Below, one piece after another: positions 1 through 8,546 of a stretch of 43,186 nt of DNA. The stretch spans positions 1 to 43,186 of the forward strand of contig NZ_JUIV01000028.1 of assembly GCF_004151235.1 (NCBI RefSeq), given 5' to 3'. This DNA comes from Flavobacterium anhuiense (GTDB lineage: Bacteria > Bacteroidota > Bacteroidia > Flavobacteriales > Flavobacteriaceae). Made by a program: the position numbers and the translations under genes. The notes under the pieces were generated by a model. It saw only the letters and a program-made list of their open reading frames with translations. It had not been told where the DNA came from and searched no databases. Position 1 is the stretch's first letter, and each line of letters opens with the position of its first letter.

Positions 1-456
1 TAAATTATCTTTTGTTTCTTCCATTATGGCTGTGGCTTTAGTAAAATAGCTTTCTATAGTTTTGATCTGCTCTTCTGAAAAAGTGGCAAGCAATTCCATA
101 GTTTTCTGCTGCAGTTCGTCAAAGAAAGGTTTGAGAAGCTTCATGCTGTTTTCGACATTTGGAACAATGATGACCTTTCTTCGGTCTTCTTTGGTGAAAT
201 GCCTTTCCACGAGCTTCATTTTTTCCAATCGGTCTATTAATCCCGTTACGGCACCTGTGCTTAAACCCGTAAGTTTTGAAATTTCTCCCGCGGTTATAGA
301 TTCGTAGGGAAGAATAAGCCCTAAATATTTGTGGTCGGTTCCCGAAAGCCCTGCTTTTCGTGCAATCGCAGCATGCATAAATGCAGATGCATCAGAATAC
401 TTTCTGCTCGCATTTTGGAATCTTAACAGTATATTTTGGTCGTTAATTTTGCTCAT
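1..456 (-). CDS. MarR-family transcriptional regulator (3' end cut by window edge)
   Basis: The minus strand reads open from an ATG at 456 to the left edge, giving 152 codons with no stop. MarR proteins usually have about 140-160 residues, so nearly all of it is present. The protein begins MSKINDQNIL. A winged helix-turn-helix is visible in the middle: a recognition-helix region reading ISKLTGLSTGAVTGLIDRLE, followed by the wing signature TKEDRRKV. The C-terminal helix (FFDELQQKTMELLATFSEEQ) fits the MarR dimerisation helix. The gene is divergent from the SusC operon and has no obvious sugar link, so I read it as a neighbour and not part of the glycan locus. A candidate promoter and a palindrome sit just before its start, suggesting self-repression. 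The ligand cannot be told from sequence. Confidence 0.85.
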   Translation of the reverse strand, partial: MSKINDQNILLRFQNASRKYSDASAFMHAAIARKAGLSGTDHKYLGLILPYESITAGEISKLTGLSTGAVTGLIDRLEKMKLVERHFTKEDRRKVIIVPNVENSMKLLKPFFDELQQKTMELLATFSEEQIKTIESYFTKATAIMEETKDNL

Positions 457-458
457 AA

Positions 459-483
459 ACTAAGTATCTTAGTAGCAAAGATA
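459..483 (-). promoter_or_regulatory. Candidate promoter -7 box and palindromic operator of the MarR gene
   Basis: On the minus strand TATCTTTG (476-483) exactly matches the Bacteroidota -7 consensus TAnnTTTG, 19 bases before the ATG. Between it and the ATG lies a perfect inverted repeat, ACTAAG-TAT-CTTAGT (459-473), where transcription should begin. A good -33 TTTG is not seen at the usual distance. The layout fits an autorepressed MarR gene; the operator role is inference. Confidence 0.5.
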
Positions 484-707
484 AATAAATTGTATAAAAA
501 ATCTTTTTTCTGTATAAAATGTTTTTTGACTATCTACATATTAATGGTGTAAGAATGATAGAAAACTGATACTTTACTGTTTCCTGAGTTCGTGTAAAGA
601 AGATGAAACGATATTGATAATATCCTAAAAAATTAAGATATAAAATATTTTAATGAAATAAATAGTTGGCTTTTTTTATTATAAGTTCTGTAATAATTAC
701 AATATGA

Positions 708-762
708 CCCTTTTTCTGATACAAATAGAACCATAGTTTGGCTAGTCTTTATTGTTAATTTG
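708..762 (+). promoter_or_regulatory. Candidate HTCS-controlled promoter block upstream of SusC (copy 1 of shared block)
   Basis: The 55 bases beginning CCCTTTTTCTGATACAAA and ending TTAATTTG align over their whole length with 22069-22122 upstream of the second GH97. The shared order is CCCTTTTT, ATACAAA, ACCnTAGTT, GCTA, TTGT and AAnTTTG. The terminal TTAATTTG is one base from the -7 consensus TAnnTTTG and would put the transcript start near 769, about 60 bases before the SusC ATG. No consensus -33 box is present, as expected for an activator-dependent promoter. The element is seen directly; assigning it to the HTCS is inference. Confidence 0.5.
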
Positions 763-830
763 TTCCCTGTCTCTAAGAATTTTTCTAAAGAGGCAAACCA
801 GCTTATTAACTAATACCTAACCAACCAATT

Positions 831-3800
831 ATGAATGAAAAAAAAATGCGATGCATTAAAAAGCGCGGCTGCAGTCTTTTTAATGCAGGCATCATAATAG
901 CAATGCTATTGTATGCCGGATTGATGTCAGCTCAAAATTCTGACCAGAAAAAAATCAAGGGCACTGTCACATCAGAAACAGATGGCCAGCCTCTTTTTGG
1001 GGTGAATGTCCAACTTAAAGGAACCAATCAGAAAACAGCAACAGATGCCGATGGAGGTTTTGCCATTACGGCAAGAATCGGTGAAACGGTTGTATTTAGC
1101 TATCTGGGTTTTGTCAAGGAAGAAGTGAAAATTACCGATACGCAGCTCACAATCAAATTGAAAGAGGATTTAAAAGCGCTAAATGAAGTGGTGGTAATCG
1201 GATACGGAAAAGCCAAGCGAAAAGATCTTACAGGAGCCATATCCTCTGTCAGCGGAGATGAACTCCGCAGGACACAGCCTGTTACTTTTGACCAAGCGCT
1301 CCAAGGAAAAGTAGCCGGTGTAGTAGTACAGCAGACTTCAGGGCAGCCTGGAGGAGGTGTAAACATACAGATACGAGGTATGTCTTCGTTTGGCAGCAGC
1401 TCGCCATTGTATGTAATTGACGGGGTTATCATTGGCCAAAGTTTTGACAGCGGTAATGGCACCAATCCACTAGCAACCATAAATCCTTCGGATATTGAAT
1501 CGGTTGATGTCTTGAAAGATGCTTCGGCAACCGCAATTTATGGTTCGCAGGCCACAAATGGCGTAATTGTGATTACTACCAAAAGGGGCAAGGAAGGAGC
1601 TCCTAAAATAACCTATGAGGTTTCAACGGGATTCCAAGAGCTTATCAAGCAGTATCCGACCATGGATTTAAGGGAATATGCCACATTTATTAATCAGAGA
1701 GCTGCAGTTTGGGGTTTTGATGATAGGCCTGAGTTTGCCAATCCAAATTATTTGGGCGAAGGCACAAACTGGCAGGAAGAATTGTTTCGCAAAGCCCCTA
1801 TGGTGAATCATGTCCTAACTTTAAGCGGAGGTTCTGAAAAAACGCAGTATCTGCTTTCAGGATCGTATTTTAATCAGGAAGGTATAGCCTTGGGGTCTGA
1901 ATTTACAAGAGCATCAGTGCGATTGAACCTAGACAATAAGACAACCAGCTGGCTAAAGCTAGGAACCAGTCTGCAGCTGACCCACATTGATGAGAATGTG
2001 AACTCTACCGGATCAAACGTTATTCAGGAAGCGCTAAGCCAGACACCGGACATTCCCGTGAGAAATGCCGACGGAAGCTTTGCAGGGGAAGAAAGCAGTG
2101 AAGGATGGATTGCAAAGCGTGTAAATCCTTATGCATTGGCGCTTATCAATAAAAATAATCCAAAGAGAAATCAGTTTTTTGGCAATTTTTATTTAGATAT
2201 CGCTTTCACAAAAGACTTTTCTTTCCGTAACGAGATCTCAGGCAATTTTCTGTACAAGACAGAAGACAGGTTTAGCCCCACCTATAAATTCGGTTTAGCC
2301 GAAAAAGTGACCAATGAAGCTTTTTACTCATACAATCAGGATTATTTTACCACATTTAGAAGTTTCTTCACCTATTCAAAAGTCTTTAATAAAAAATATA
2401 ATTTCAATGCCCTTTTAGGACATGAGGCGCAGCTTACACAGTTTGAAAATGTTTCTGCGGGTAGAAGAAATTTCATCTCCAACAATGTAACCAATATCGG
2501 AAGCGGCGATATGACCACTGCAACCAATGGAGGTACCAAAGGGGACAGCGCACTGGAATCGTACTTTGGACGTTTAAATTTCATTTATGATGACAGATAC
2601 CTTTTTACGGCAAATATCCGTGCTGACGGCTCATCAAAATTTGCGCCTGACAACCGTTGGGTAACCACATATTCCGGAGCATTCGCATGGAAATTAAACA
2701 ATGAGAAATTCTTAAAAGGCTCTAAAATAGTCAATGAATTGAAATTGAGAACAGGATATGGCCTTACCAACAATCAAAATGTCAGAAACAATGCCTACCT
2801 GTCAACCTTAGAATCGGTATCAACAGGGCTTTCAGGCAACGCGCAAATGACTACCAATATTGCAAATCCCGCAGTGGAATGGGAAAAAACCAAATACGGA
2901 AATATAGGGCTTGATGCTGCGCTGTTTGGATGGAAGCTTAATCTATCTGTCGATGTTTACAACCGTATGACTGATGGACTATTGATGCAGATTCCTCTTC
3001 CATTATATTCGGGAACTATTGTGGGGTATTCTCCCGGAGCCATCAATGCCCCTTATGTAAATATTGGACAGGTCCGCAACAGAGGTATAGATCTTCATTT
3101 GAGCTCAAAAAATATGGAGCGCGGAGATTTTACATGGACTACAGATTTTACTTTATCCCATAATAAAAATAAGGTAATGAAATTAAATACAGACGGAGCT
3201 TTCCTTCCAGGATATTATGGAGGAGATGTTGTGTCTAGAACTGTAGTAGGCGGTTCCATTGGAGCATTCTACGGTTATAAAGTAGATGGAGTATTTGCTA
3301 CAGCAGAAGATTTTAAAAACCATGCACTGCCAACCAATACCGACGGAACAGTGCTGCCGATTACTCCCAATTCGGGCGGAGTATGGTATGGAGATCTCAA
3401 ATTTAAAGACCTTAACGGAGATGGAGTAATCACTGAAAAAGATCAGACCTTTTTAGGATCGCCTGTTCCGCAATTTCAGTTTGGACTTGGCAATACTTTC
3501 ACCTACAAAGGTTTTGATCTGAATATTTTCTTTACAGCCAACCAGGGAAGCGAGGTCGTAAACGGAATGAGAATCAATGGAGACAATCCGCTTACCAATA
3601 ACGGCTATTTGAAGTCTTTAAAAGATCACGCTGTATTGGCTTTAATTGATCCTAACGGTTCAGCTTCAGATGTCAATAACGTGTATGTGACCAATCCGGA
3701 AACGTCTATTGTGGGACTGAAAAACAATGACAGCAACAGAAACAACCGTTTTTCTGACCGATATGTAGAAAACGGTTCTTTTATAAGATGCCGAAACATG

Positions 3801-4019
3801 ACTTTAGGATATTCTTTTCCAAGTGAGATGATGAAAAAAATACATATAAGCTCCCTTAGGCTGTATGTGAATGTCAACAATCCTTTTTTAATTACCAGCT
3901 ATACGGGAATGGACCCGGAGGTGGGTTCATGGAATCCTCTGCAGGCGGGAATTGATAATGGTTTCTATCCGCAATCCCGAAGCTTTACATTTGGACTTAA
4001 TCTGGGATTAACTAACTAA
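831..4019 (+). CDS. SusC-like TonB-dependent transporter (xyloglucan oligosaccharide importer)
   Basis: This is an outer-membrane, energy-coupled channel of 1062 residues, a normal SusC size. After an N-terminal signal segment ending near GLMSAQ it has a carboxypeptidase-D-like domain (about residues 40-115, starting KIKGTVTSE), a TonB-box-like stretch ALNEVVVIGYG, a plug domain (about 125-230, including YVIDGV and LKDASATAIYG) and a long beta-barrel C-terminus. It is followed after three bases by the SusD partner, so the two almost certainly form one transport complex. The endo-xyloglucanases downstream suggest xyloglucan oligosaccharides as cargo, which is inference from context. The start at 831 leads straight into a basic, then hydrophobic, export signal. 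It is the first gene of the main plus-strand operon, behind the candidate promoter at 708-762. Confidence 0.95.
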   Translation: MNEKKMRCIKKRGCSLFNAGIIIAMLLYAGLMSAQNSDQKKIKGTVTSETDGQPLFGVNVQLKGTNQKTATDADGGFAITARIGETVVFSYLGFVKEEVKITDTQLTIKLKEDLKALNEVVVIGYGKAKRKDLTGAISSVSGDELRRTQPVTFDQALQGKVAGVVVQQTSGQPGGGVNIQIRGMSSFGSSSPLYVIDGVIIGQSFDSGNGTNPLATINPSDIESVDVLKDASATAIYGSQATNGVIVITTKRGKEGAPKITYEVSTGFQELIKQYPTMDLREYATFINQRAAVWGFDDRPEFANPNYLGEGTNWQEELFRKAPMVNHVLTLSGGSEKTQYLLSGSYFNQEGIALGSEFTRASVRLNLDNKTTSWLKLGTSLQLTHIDENVNSTGSNVIQEALSQTPDIPVRNADGSFAGEESSEGWIAKRVNPYALALINKNNPKRNQFFGNFYLDIAFTKDFSFRNEISGNFLYKTEDRFSPTYKFGLAEKVTNEAFYSYNQDYFTTFRSFFTYSKVFNKKYNFNALLGHEAQLTQFENVSAGRRNFISNNVTNIGSGDMTTATNGGTKGDSALESYFGRLNFIYDDRYLFTANIRADGSSKFAPDNRWVTTYSGAFAWKLNNEKFLKGSKIVNELKLRTGYGLTNNQNVRNNAYLSTLESVSTGLSGNAQMTTNIANPAVEWEKTKYGNIGLDAALFGWKLNLSVDVYNRMTDGLLMQIPLPLYSGTIVGYSPGAINAPYVNIGQVRNRGIDLHLSSKNMERGDFTWTTDFTLSHNKNKVMKLNTDGAFLPGYYGGDVVSRTVVGGSIGAFYGYKVDGVFATAEDFKNHALPTNTDGTVLPITPNSGGVWYGDLKFKDLNGDGVITEKDQTFLGSPVPQFQFGLGNTFTYKGFDLNIFFTANQGSEVVNGMRINGDNPLTNNGYLKSLKDHAVLALIDPNGSASDVNNVYVTNPETSIVGLKNNDSNRNNRFSDRYVENGSFIRCRNMTLGYSFPSEMMKKIHISSLRLYVNVNNPFLITSYTGMDPEVGSWNPLQAGIDNGFYPQSRSFTFGLNLGLTN

Positions 4020-4022
4020 AAA

Positions 4023-5621
4023 ATGAAACAGAACAATATGAGGTCTATTTATAAAAATATCATTTTAAGCCTGCTTGCTTCGGCAGTGCTTGCTGGATGC
4101 CAAGACGATTTTCTTGATCGTCCATCGCAATCAGAAATAAGTACAGAGAACTTTTACCAGACAAAAGAGGAGCTTCGTTTGGCTACTGCAGCCTTGTATG
4201 GAGGAAGAATATGGGCACAATGGAATAATACGGCTTATCTGCCTTTAGGAGATATATTAAGTGGTAATCTTATTCTGCAATATCAGGGTTCCGATCTGGT
4301 GCAACTCAATACTTTTACCCTTTCGGGATCCAATGGACGACTGACAACCGGGTGGGCAGCACTTTACATTATCGTGGCACACTGCAATACGACTATTAAT
4401 GCCATTAATGAGAGAACCCCATCAACAGTTTCAGCTGCAGATAAAAATGCTGCAATAGCCGAAGCAAGATTCATACGTGCCATGGCTTACTATCATTTGG
4501 CGATGCTTTGGGGAGAAGTGCCTATTATAGAAGATAACACCAAACTGATTAAATCGCCTCTAATCAATAAAAACAAAATAGAGGATGTGTACAGATTTGT
4601 AATTGAGGATTTAACTTTTGCAGCAGAAAAACTGCCTAAAACTGATCAGCCAGGCCGAGTTACGTCATGGTCTGCTAAAGGAATGTTAAGCAAGGTTTAT
4701 CTGACTAGAGCAGGAGTTGGCCAGACAGGAGGAAGCCGCAATCAGGAGTATTTAAATCTGGCAAAGACCTATGCCAAAGATGTCATTGCAAACAGCGGGC
4801 TAAGCCTGCTGCCTAGTTATGCAGATCTTTTTAAGACCAAGTTTAACGACAATCAGGAATCACTTTTTGCGCTGCAGTGGTCTGCCACTACCGAATGGAT
4901 GCAGGGCAATCATCTGCTGACCTATTCGCCGAGCAATGACATTAATCCTCAAAAAGGGGGCGCTTGGGGTTCTCCAGGCGTGAGCTACGATTTGTATTTA
5001 GCTTATACAGAACAGGATTCTATCCGACGCAAAGCAAGCTTTATGCTGCCAGGAGACCATTATCCTGAGCTTAATGCTGCGGGAGGCGGTTATACGGCTG
5101 CTTCTCCTGGAATGAAAAAGCATATCATAGGCAATGAAGCCGACAATAATTCTCCTGCTATGTCTTACTTGGGATCTATTGAACATAACGCTCTTCTCAG
5201 ACTTGCAGATGTATATCTGGTATATGCAGAAGCAGTGCTTGGAAATGATGTTTCAACAAGTGATGCCGATGCGCTCCTCTATTTTAATAAAGTAAGAACG
5301 CGTGCTGGTGTGAATCCTCTTACCTCAATTAATGAAGATATCATTTTGAACGAAAGAAGAGTGGAATTTGCTTGCGAGGGACAATATTGGTATGATTTGG
5401 TAAGGCTGTCATATTATAATCCCCAAAAAGCAGTACAGCTTTTAACTGATCAGCAGAGAGTATTGTTTGATTATGACAAGGATTCAAAAACAGCAACGCC
5501 AAAGGATCCTATTGGAACGATATCGCCTGCAACCTCTGCCACTTTTACCCTGCAGCTTCCAACGACAGAAGTTGTAGTGAATCCTAAACTAAATGAACCG
5601 TCAGTTCCATACTATAAATAA
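4023..5621 (+). CDS. SusD/RagB-family outer-membrane glycan-binding lipoprotein
   Basis: This 532-residue protein is the surface lid that binds glycan over the SusC channel. The signal peptide ends in a lipobox, LAGC with Cys26, followed by QDDFLDR, an acidic stretch typical of surface-exposed SusD lipoproteins. The SusD N-terminal helical repeat region is visible (AALYGGRIWAQ, then EARFIRAMAYYHLAMLWGEVP near residue 145). The C-terminal RagB/SusD part contains the hallmark LLRLADVYLVYAEAVLG and, later, NERRVEFACEGQYWYDLVRL. The gene starts three bases after the SusC stop, and its stop overlaps the next start by one base (TAATG), so the three genes are tightly coupled. The ligand is inferred from the neighbouring xyloglucanases; aromatic binding residues cannot be assigned from sequence alone. 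Confidence 0.95.
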   Translation: MKQNNMRSIYKNIILSLLASAVLAGCQDDFLDRPSQSEISTENFYQTKEELRLATAALYGGRIWAQWNNTAYLPLGDILSGNLILQYQGSDLVQLNTFTLSGSNGRLTTGWAALYIIVAHCNTTINAINERTPSTVSAADKNAAIAEARFIRAMAYYHLAMLWGEVPIIEDNTKLIKSPLINKNKIEDVYRFVIEDLTFAAEKLPKTDQPGRVTSWSAKGMLSKVYLTRAGVGQTGGSRNQEYLNLAKTYAKDVIANSGLSLLPSYADLFKTKFNDNQESLFALQWSATTEWMQGNHLLTYSPSNDINPQKGGAWGSPGVSYDLYLAYTEQDSIRRKASFMLPGDHYPELNAAGGGYTAASPGMKKHIIGNEADNNSPAMSYLGSIEHNALLRLADVYLVYAEAVLGNDVSTSDADALLYFNKVRTRAGVNPLTSINEDIILNERRVEFACEGQYWYDLVRLSYYNPQKAVQLLTDQQRVLFDYDKDSKTATPKDPIGTISPATSATFTLQLPTTEVVVNPKLNEPSVPYYK

Positions 5622-6853
5622 TGACAGTTATGAAAAAAATAATAGACAATAGTTTTGCACGCCTGTTTTTTGCAAGCATGATGCTTGTAGCGGCAATGTT
5701 TGTGTCCTGCAACAATGATGAAGATTCAGGTTCTGGACCGGTGATCACAGAAGTGCGCAATTATGCGGCGGCTCCTAATGACACATTGGTTAATAAACTG
5801 GTTCCGGGACAGTGGGTTGTCCTAAAAGGATCCAATTTAAAGGACGCCGTAAAGATTGCCTTCAATGGTATAGCTGTCGATTTTAATGGAGGTCTATTTG
5901 CAGACAATTATGCAGTTGTACAGGTGCCGGCAGTGATTCCATTTCCTTCTGTAGCTGAAAATGATTTAAACACCATTGAGCTTGTCACTCCAAAAGGGAA
6001 AGTGATTTTTGATATTGATATAATGGCTGGACCTCCCGCGCTGGATCGCATATCAAATGAAAATGCTCTGCCAGGAGAAGAGGTGGTTGTGTACGGAACA
6101 AATTTGTTCCATATCAGCGAACTCATTTTTGCAGGCGTGTCAGTACAGGAATTTACAGGTTCAGATGACGGAACATCAGTCAGTTTTATAATGCCTAGTA
6201 TTGCGACAAGCGGGCCTTTAAAAATAACAACAGAGTCAGGTGAAATTCTTACCGCATTTAATGTGAATGATAAAACAACTGGTGTGATATCAAATGCAGA
6301 TAATATCTTCAATTGGCCATATTGGGGAGGTGCGCAAGTTGTTAATGGCGCGGGTAATTCTAATTTTCCTGGAGGAAATGTAACGAATTTCTTTGTTATG
6401 GATTTTGCTTCTTTATCCGCTGGAGACGGACAGTCTTGGAGCCATGCGGTCAGAATTGGTCAAACACAATGGATACCTGCCGAAAATCTTTCAGATCCTG
6501 TTGATAATTGGGCTTTAAAATTTGAAATAAACGTTCCAAATCCTTGGTTGGGCGGTTCTATAATGGTTGCTGCTTCAACAGGAAATTATTTAGCAAGATA
6601 TGAGCCTTGGCAAGGTTCTCCAACAGGTTTTAAAACAACAGGCTGGCAGACTGTAACGATTCCTTTTGCACAGTTTCGTGATGGAGGAAATGGAAAAGGT
6701 GACATCGTGAAAAATATTACAGAGCTGGTTGGAGCAGAAGGAAAATCCGAATGTCAGATATATCTGCATAATTATGGAGCTTCAGGTATAGCTTTTAAAG
6801 CTGCTTTTGATAATATAAGAGTGGTAAAAATTATTAATGAGCAAAGTAATTAA
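5621..6853 (+). CDS. Surface glycan-binding lipoprotein with IPT/TIG domains (SGBP-B-like)
   Basis: This is a non-catalytic 410-residue protein in the position where PULs carry a surface glycan-binding protein. The signal sequence ends at FVSC (Cys30) followed by NNDEDSGSG, consistent with a surface lipoprotein. Two IPT/TIG immunoglobulin-like domains follow (about residues 40-132 and 135-215; each has a conserved pattern such as GQWVVLKGSNL and GEEVVVYGTNL). The C-terminal region (about 220-405) is rich in Trp, Tyr and Phe and resembles the xyloglucan-binding domain of SGBP-B from the Bacteroides ovatus xyloglucan locus. That protein has three Ig-like linker domains; this one appears to have two, so it is shorter. 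A second Met at residue 4 is an equally possible start. The binding specificity is inferred. Confidence 0.85.
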   Translation: MTVMKKIIDNSFARLFFASMMLVAAMFVSCNNDEDSGSGPVITEVRNYAAAPNDTLVNKLVPGQWVVLKGSNLKDAVKIAFNGIAVDFNGGLFADNYAVVQVPAVIPFPSVAENDLNTIELVTPKGKVIFDIDIMAGPPALDRISNENALPGEEVVVYGTNLFHISELIFAGVSVQEFTGSDDGTSVSFIMPSIATSGPLKITTESGEILTAFNVNDKTTGVISNADNIFNWPYWGGAQVVNGAGNSNFPGGNVTNFFVMDFASLSAGDGQSWSHAVRIGQTQWIPAENLSDPVDNWALKFEINVPNPWLGGSIMVAASTGNYLARYEPWQGSPTGFKTTGWQTVTIPFAQFRDGGNGKGDIVKNITELVGAEGKSECQIYLHNYGASGIAFKAAFDNIRVVKIINEQSN

Positions 6854-6935
6854 AGAATTAAGCCTGCGGATATTCTAAATATCTGAATTTTTTCGCAAGG
6901 TTTAAATAAAATTCATTAATTCTAAAATAAATAAA
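6854..6935 (+). other. Intercistronic leader of the GH5 gene
   Basis: This 82-base gap contains a small stem GATATT-CTA-AATATC nested inside a loose CCTGCG/CGCAAGG pairing, then an AT-rich leader ending AAATAAATAAAATG. No strong promoter was recognised. Confidence 0.35.
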
Positions 6936-8399
6936 ATGAAACATAAATTTTTATATCAGATGCTGCTGCTCTTTATGATCAGCGCATCCTCATTTAGCTG
7001 TTCTAAAAATGCAGATGAAGAGCCGTTTTTGACAGTTTCGTCAGAATCAGTTTCTTTTATGCCTGAAGGAGGCACATCTGAACCAATTACTATAGAGGCA
7101 AACAGCAAATGGACTATAACAAATTCAGCCTCATCTTGGCTGCAGCTCAGTAAATTAAGTGGTGCTCAAGGGACAGACAAGACCACATTCACTGCCTCTG
7201 CCAATAACAGCGGAGTTAGCCGTTCGGCTGTGCTGACTGTTACAGCAGATAACGGACAGGCAAGACGAATCACAGTAACACAGACTGCTAATTTATATCC
7301 TAGCTACAATATTTCTCCCAAAGCTCCAGATGCTGCTGGAATGAGCAGCACAGCTTCAGAATTGGCTTCCAAAATGACTTTGGGAATTAATATTGGTAAT
7401 ACTATGGAGGCACTCGGTGGTGAAACCGCTTGGGGCAATGAAAAGATTACTGAAGAGTATATAAAATTTTTAAAAAACAGCGGTTTTACTGCGGTACGAA
7501 TTCCTTGTTCTTGGGTTAACGGTTATCTGAGTGATGCCTCCAAAATGAAGATTGACCAAGCTTGGCTTAACAGGGTCAAAGAGGTAATCCAGTACTGCGT
7601 GAACAATGACATGTATGTGATGCTGAACATTCACTGGGACGGCGGATGGCTTGATGAAAACATCAGTCTGGCTAAAAAAGAAGTGACCAATGCAAAGCAG
7701 AAAGCGCTTTGGGAACAGATTGCCACCACAATGCGGGAATTTGACGAACATTTGATTTTTGCTGGTTCTAATGAACCGCCTGCAGATGATGCTCAGGAAA
7801 TGGAAATCCTAAATAGTTATCATGAAACTTTTATAAAAGCAGTTCGCGAAACAGGAGGAAAGAACAGTTATAGAACATTAGTGGTTCAGGGGCCATCTAC
7901 AAATGCGGGACTTTCTTATGAGTTGATGAACAAAATTCCCTATGATGCTGTTCCCAACCGTCTTATGGTTGAGGTTCACGAATACACGCCGTCGCAGTTT
8001 TGTTTTCTAGACGAAGATGTCAGCTGGGGAAAAATGGTTTTCTATTGGGGGACTGGAAATCATTCTACTCTTGAGCCAGACCGAAATCCTACTTATGGTG
8101 AAGAAGACGCCATTTTAGAATCGTTCCGAAAACTTAAAGAAAAGTTTGTCAGTAAAGGAATTCCTGTTGTATTGGGAGAATATGCGGCAATGAGACGCAC
8201 GATAAATGGGAAACACCAGCCTAAAGATATAGCGCTACATAATAAATCGGTGGATTATTGGACAACTTTTGTAACCAGACAATGTAAGATCAATGGTGTG
8301 GTGCCTTTTTATTGGGAAGTAGGAAATGTAATAGACAGAAAAAATAATGCAATAAGAGATCAAGCTATGGTCACGGCATTGAAAGAAGGGATTAAATAA
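6936..8399 (+). CDS. GH5 (subfamily 4-like) endo-xyloglucanase with BACON domain, lipoprotein
   Basis: This 487-residue enzyme should cut the beta-1,4-glucan backbone of xyloglucan at the cell surface. It has a signal peptide with lipobox SFSC (Cys22), then a BACON domain (about residues 30-118, with SSWLQLSKLSG and the closing RRITVTQTA), then a GH5 TIM barrel (about 135-485). Retaining catalytic residues are visible: the acid/base is Glu280 in AGSNEPP and the nucleophile is Glu415 in VVLGEYAAM; NIHWDGGW and EVHEYTP are other family motifs. The arrangement is the same as the BACON-GH5_4 vanguard enzyme of the B. ovatus xyloglucan locus. It sits directly behind the transport and binding genes. 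The subfamily assignment is by motif and context and is not computed. Confidence 0.9.
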   Translation: MKHKFLYQMLLLFMISASSFSCSKNADEEPFLTVSSESVSFMPEGGTSEPITIEANSKWTITNSASSWLQLSKLSGAQGTDKTTFTASANNSGVSRSAVLTVTADNGQARRITVTQTANLYPSYNISPKAPDAAGMSSTASELASKMTLGINIGNTMEALGGETAWGNEKITEEYIKFLKNSGFTAVRIPCSWVNGYLSDASKMKIDQAWLNRVKEVIQYCVNNDMYVMLNIHWDGGWLDENISLAKKEVTNAKQKALWEQIATTMREFDEHLIFAGSNEPPADDAQEMEILNSYHETFIKAVRETGGKNSYRTLVVQGPSTNAGLSYELMNKIPYDAVPNRLMVEVHEYTPSQFCFLDEDVSWGKMVFYWGTGNHSTLEPDRNPTYGEEDAILESFRKLKEKFVSKGIPVVLGEYAAMRRTINGKHQPKDIALHNKSVDYWTTFVTRQCKINGVVPFYWEVGNVIDRKNNAIRDQAMVTALKEGIK

Positions 8400-8425
8400 T
8401 AATCAAAAAGAATTTATAGAGCATA

Positions 8426-8448
8426 TTGCCGCATTTCTGATGCGGCAA
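8426..8448 (+). repeat. Perfect 9-bp hairpin between GH5 and GH74 genes
   Basis: TTGCCGCAT, a five-base loop TTCTG and ATGCGGCAA form a perfect GC-rich stem 27 bases after the GH5 stop. It is not followed by a T run, so it looks more like an mRNA end-protecting or processing element, or a weak attenuator, than a classical terminator. The rest of the 147-base gap is AT-rich with no gene. Confidence 0.65.
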
Positions 8449-8546
8449 CTCTTATCAATGCCAAAATGCTGAGAATTAAAAGTATTGGCCAGGTAAGAAT
8501 AGATTGTAAGGATGATAATATTTTAAACTTTTAAAAACAAATCAAG

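Larger units (their letters stand above)
457..830. other. Divergent intergenic region between MarR gene and SusC
   Basis: This 374-base AT-rich gap has no credible gene on either strand. It holds the MarR promoter at its left end and the candidate regulated promoter block of SusC at 708-762. A short direct repeat, TGTATAAAA, occurs at about 491 and 511. The start of SusC is preceded by an AACCAACCAATT leader without a Shine-Dalgarno motif, as is normal for this phylum. Confidence 0.7.

Noticed and set aside
62..307. 81-codon plus-strand frame
   Set aside because: It lies entirely opposite the MarR gene, which has clear family motifs.
735..762. Two TAnTTTG-like boxes (TAGTTTG and TAATTTG) as exact -7 boxes of SusC
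   Set aside because: Both have one base too few between TA and TTTG; only a near-match to the consensus can be claimed for the second.
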